In this document: positions 22,462 through 23,395 of the stretch, piece after piece | Layout of the letters: every line of letters begins with the position of its first letter | How positions within the stretch are numbered: the first letter of the stretch is position 1 | Virus record (IMG/VR): IMGVR_UViG_3300005590_000079 | Coordinates: 1 to 23,395 of that record | Source of the DNA: a virus | Direction: 5' to 3' (one strand) | DNA length: 23,395 nt | Notes under the pieces: model-generated | What the model was told of the DNA's origin: nothing | The model's database searches: none | What the model saw: the letters and a program-made list of their open reading frames with translations, nothing else | Translations under genes and position numbers: made by a program

Positions 22462-23205
22462 CTAATCAATAATTCCAATATCGTTACAAGTATCGACTTG
22501 TGACTCATGCGCAAATAGCTTTTCTGTTGCCTTTTTATGCTTTCCATCTTTCGCAACCGATACGCCTGTTGATTTCTCCCACACGCAAACAAAGTCGCTT
22601 GGAGCATTATATTCACTGATAAACACCTCGTGACCTTCTTTGCATTTATCGCGACACCACTGCCAAAAGTCGGCGTGATTAAATTTATCTTTGTAGCCTG
22701 TTGTGTTTTCGTATGGCGGGTCACAGTAAATTATGCTTTTTGGTGGGATTTTGAATTCATCGTAAGAACTGCAGATAAAAGTAACCCCTTTCACTAGTGG
22801 CATCTTTTTTATGAGCGCGTTTTTACCGCAAATTAAATCCCTGTCATACCCGCTTGATTTTCTAGGTCTAGCATAGCCGCCAAACCATTTACTGCCGAAG
22901 CTTGCATTAAAACCAATATGCCCGACAATGAAATCCGAATAAAGGTTTTTATTATCCCTTATGTGGGTATATTCTTCTTCGTATATCCTAGATGGCAGGT
23001 CGTGACTTCTCTGCTCTTCGCAGTGCCAAAGCAGCGCTATTAAATAAGGGTTAACATCAGCCCCTATACGATTACCATCGACCTTATCAATCATATTTGC
23101 GCCGCCAACGAATGGTTCGACATACCACTGCCCCTCTTTTCGGTTACGCAGAATTATAGGTAGCAGCTCTTTTGCGTGCCTCGCTTTGCTTCCCATGTAT
23201 TTCAC
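22462..23205 (-). CDS. D12-class DNA adenine-N6 methyltransferase (Dam-like)
   Basis: This 247-residue enzyme should transfer methyl from S-adenosylmethionine to adenine N6 in DNA. Motif X is KYMGSKARHAKELLPII (2-18), motif I YVEPFVGGANM (28-38), an acidic strand end IGADVNPYL (48-55), and motif IV CDPPY with D162-P163-P164-Y165. This order is that of the D12/alpha group that includes Dam, T4 Dam and DpnII-type enzymes. Start is GTG 23205, which overlaps the preceding stop and places KYMGSK at the N-terminus; ATG 23196 would lose part of motif X. The site recognised is not visible, though GATC is suggested by group and by the rarity of GATC here. Confidence 0.93.
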   Translation of the reverse strand: MKYMGSKARHAKELLPIILRNRKEGQWYVEPFVGGANMIDKVDGNRIGADVNPYLIALLWHCEEQRSHDLPSRIYEEEYTHIRDNKNLYSDFIVGHIGFNASFGSKWFGGYARPRKSSGYDRDLICGKNALIKKMPLVKGVTFICSSYDEFKIPPKSIIYCDPPYENTTGYKDKFNHADFWQWCRDKCKEGHEVFISEYNAPSDFVCVWEKSTGVSVAKDGKHKKATEKLFAHESQVDTCNDIGIID

Positions 23206-23321
23206 TTAACCCACTCCCCACTACGATCCCGCAAATAAGCCACGACAGTTTCAACGCGCACACCGTGCTTTAGCGCTATGTTTTCGATTGTCCAGCCGTT
23301 TAGCCGGCGTGTTAGAATCAT
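23202..23321 (-). CDS. Tiny helix-turn-helix protein, 39 residues
   Basis: The frame reads MILTRRLNGWTIENIALKHG and then a second helix VRVETVVAYLRDR. The pattern 'TIENIALKHGVRVETVVAYL' is a standard helix-turn-helix of the sigma region 4/transposase/HTH_23 sort. GGAGGA lies 5 bases before ATG 23321, and the stop overlaps the methyltransferase GTG (GTGA). It could be a minimal regulator of the methyltransferase operon, or a DNA-specificity partner; either is inference. It is too short to have any other domain. Confidence 0.6.
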   Translation of the reverse strand: MILTRRLNGWTIENIALKHGVRVETVVAYLRDRSGEWVK

Positions 23322-23395
23322 ATTTCCTCCAAAAATGGTGCCACCGGTTTGAGGTAGCCACACATCGCGACTGCGCTAACAGTTAAATTATGCGT
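23318..23395 (-). CDS. 3' end of a further leftward gene (partial)
   Basis: An open frame enters from the right edge and ends with ...CGYLKPVAPFLEEI and a TGA that overlaps the ATG of the helix-turn-helix gene (ATGA). About 25 residues are visible and I do not recognise them. The overlap with the next gene and strand agreement support it as coding. Confidence 0.4.
   Translation of the reverse strand, partial: THNLTVSAVAMCGYLKPVAPFLEEI

Noticed and set aside
1-23395. tRNA genes, CRISPR arrays, insertion sequences, integrase or attachment sites
   Set aside because: I looked for cloverleaf ends, evenly spaced repeats, transposase motifs and tyrosine/serine recombinase motifs and found none convincing.

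Overview
This window is most of the late (virion) half of a tailed-phage genome, laid out in the order of the short-tailed phage P22 and its relatives. From the left the + strand carries terminase small subunit, terminase large subunit, P22-type portal, scaffold, P22-type coat protein, gp4-like tail accessory factor, gp10-like DNA stabilisation protein, gp7-, gp20- and gp16-like ejection proteins, then a tailspike-type head-binding protein. The host must be a Gram-negative bacterium, probably a gammaproteobacterium, judging from the P22-type machinery and the Shine-Dalgarno use. Nothing in the window names a genus. There are no tRNA, rRNA, CRISPR or insertion sequences that I can see, and no bacterial flank, so it may be a free phage or a prophage interior. 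Genes are packed almost without gaps; most neighbours overlap by 1 to 25 bases.

Region by region: 1-4102 holds the packaging genes and the portal, closed by a hairpin at 4102-4117. 4110-5535 is a leftward (- strand) operon of seven small, chained genes set into the late operon between portal and scaffold. It begins with a short winged-helix (GntR-type) regulator and ends with small membrane proteins and unknowns. Its promoter lies at 5573-5600, next to inverted repeats that look like an operator. 5654-7740 is scaffold and coat, followed by a strong intrinsic terminator (7757-7783). 7797-11484 holds a small lysine-rich protein, gp4 with an added C-terminal domain, an inserted beta-rich structural protein, and gp10. 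11474-15158 is one small protein of unknown role plus three ejection proteins. 15133-20702 is the receptor-binding block: a head-binding adaptor, a small Ig-like protein and two large beta-helix spikes that share a small repeated module.

20712-22443 looks like the lysis block: tiny basic peptides, a polytopic membrane protein, a nested 47-residue one-span protein, a small holin-like protein with two possible starts, a DUF5675 protein, and a 3-TM holin of the gene-transfer-agent type. No standard lysozyme, amidase or transglycosylase is present here. 22462-23395 runs on the - strand: a D12-class adenine methyltransferase preceded by a 39-residue helix-turn-helix protein and the tail of another gene. 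The tetranucleotide GATC is rare throughout the window (11 seen by eye against about 90 expected), which may be linked to that methyltransferase.

The points most worth attention are the leftward small-gene operon inside the morphogenesis block, the module shared between the two spikes, the lack of a recognisable needle gene, the three-frame overlap in the lysis block, the amber-interrupted small ORF, and the GATC depletion.
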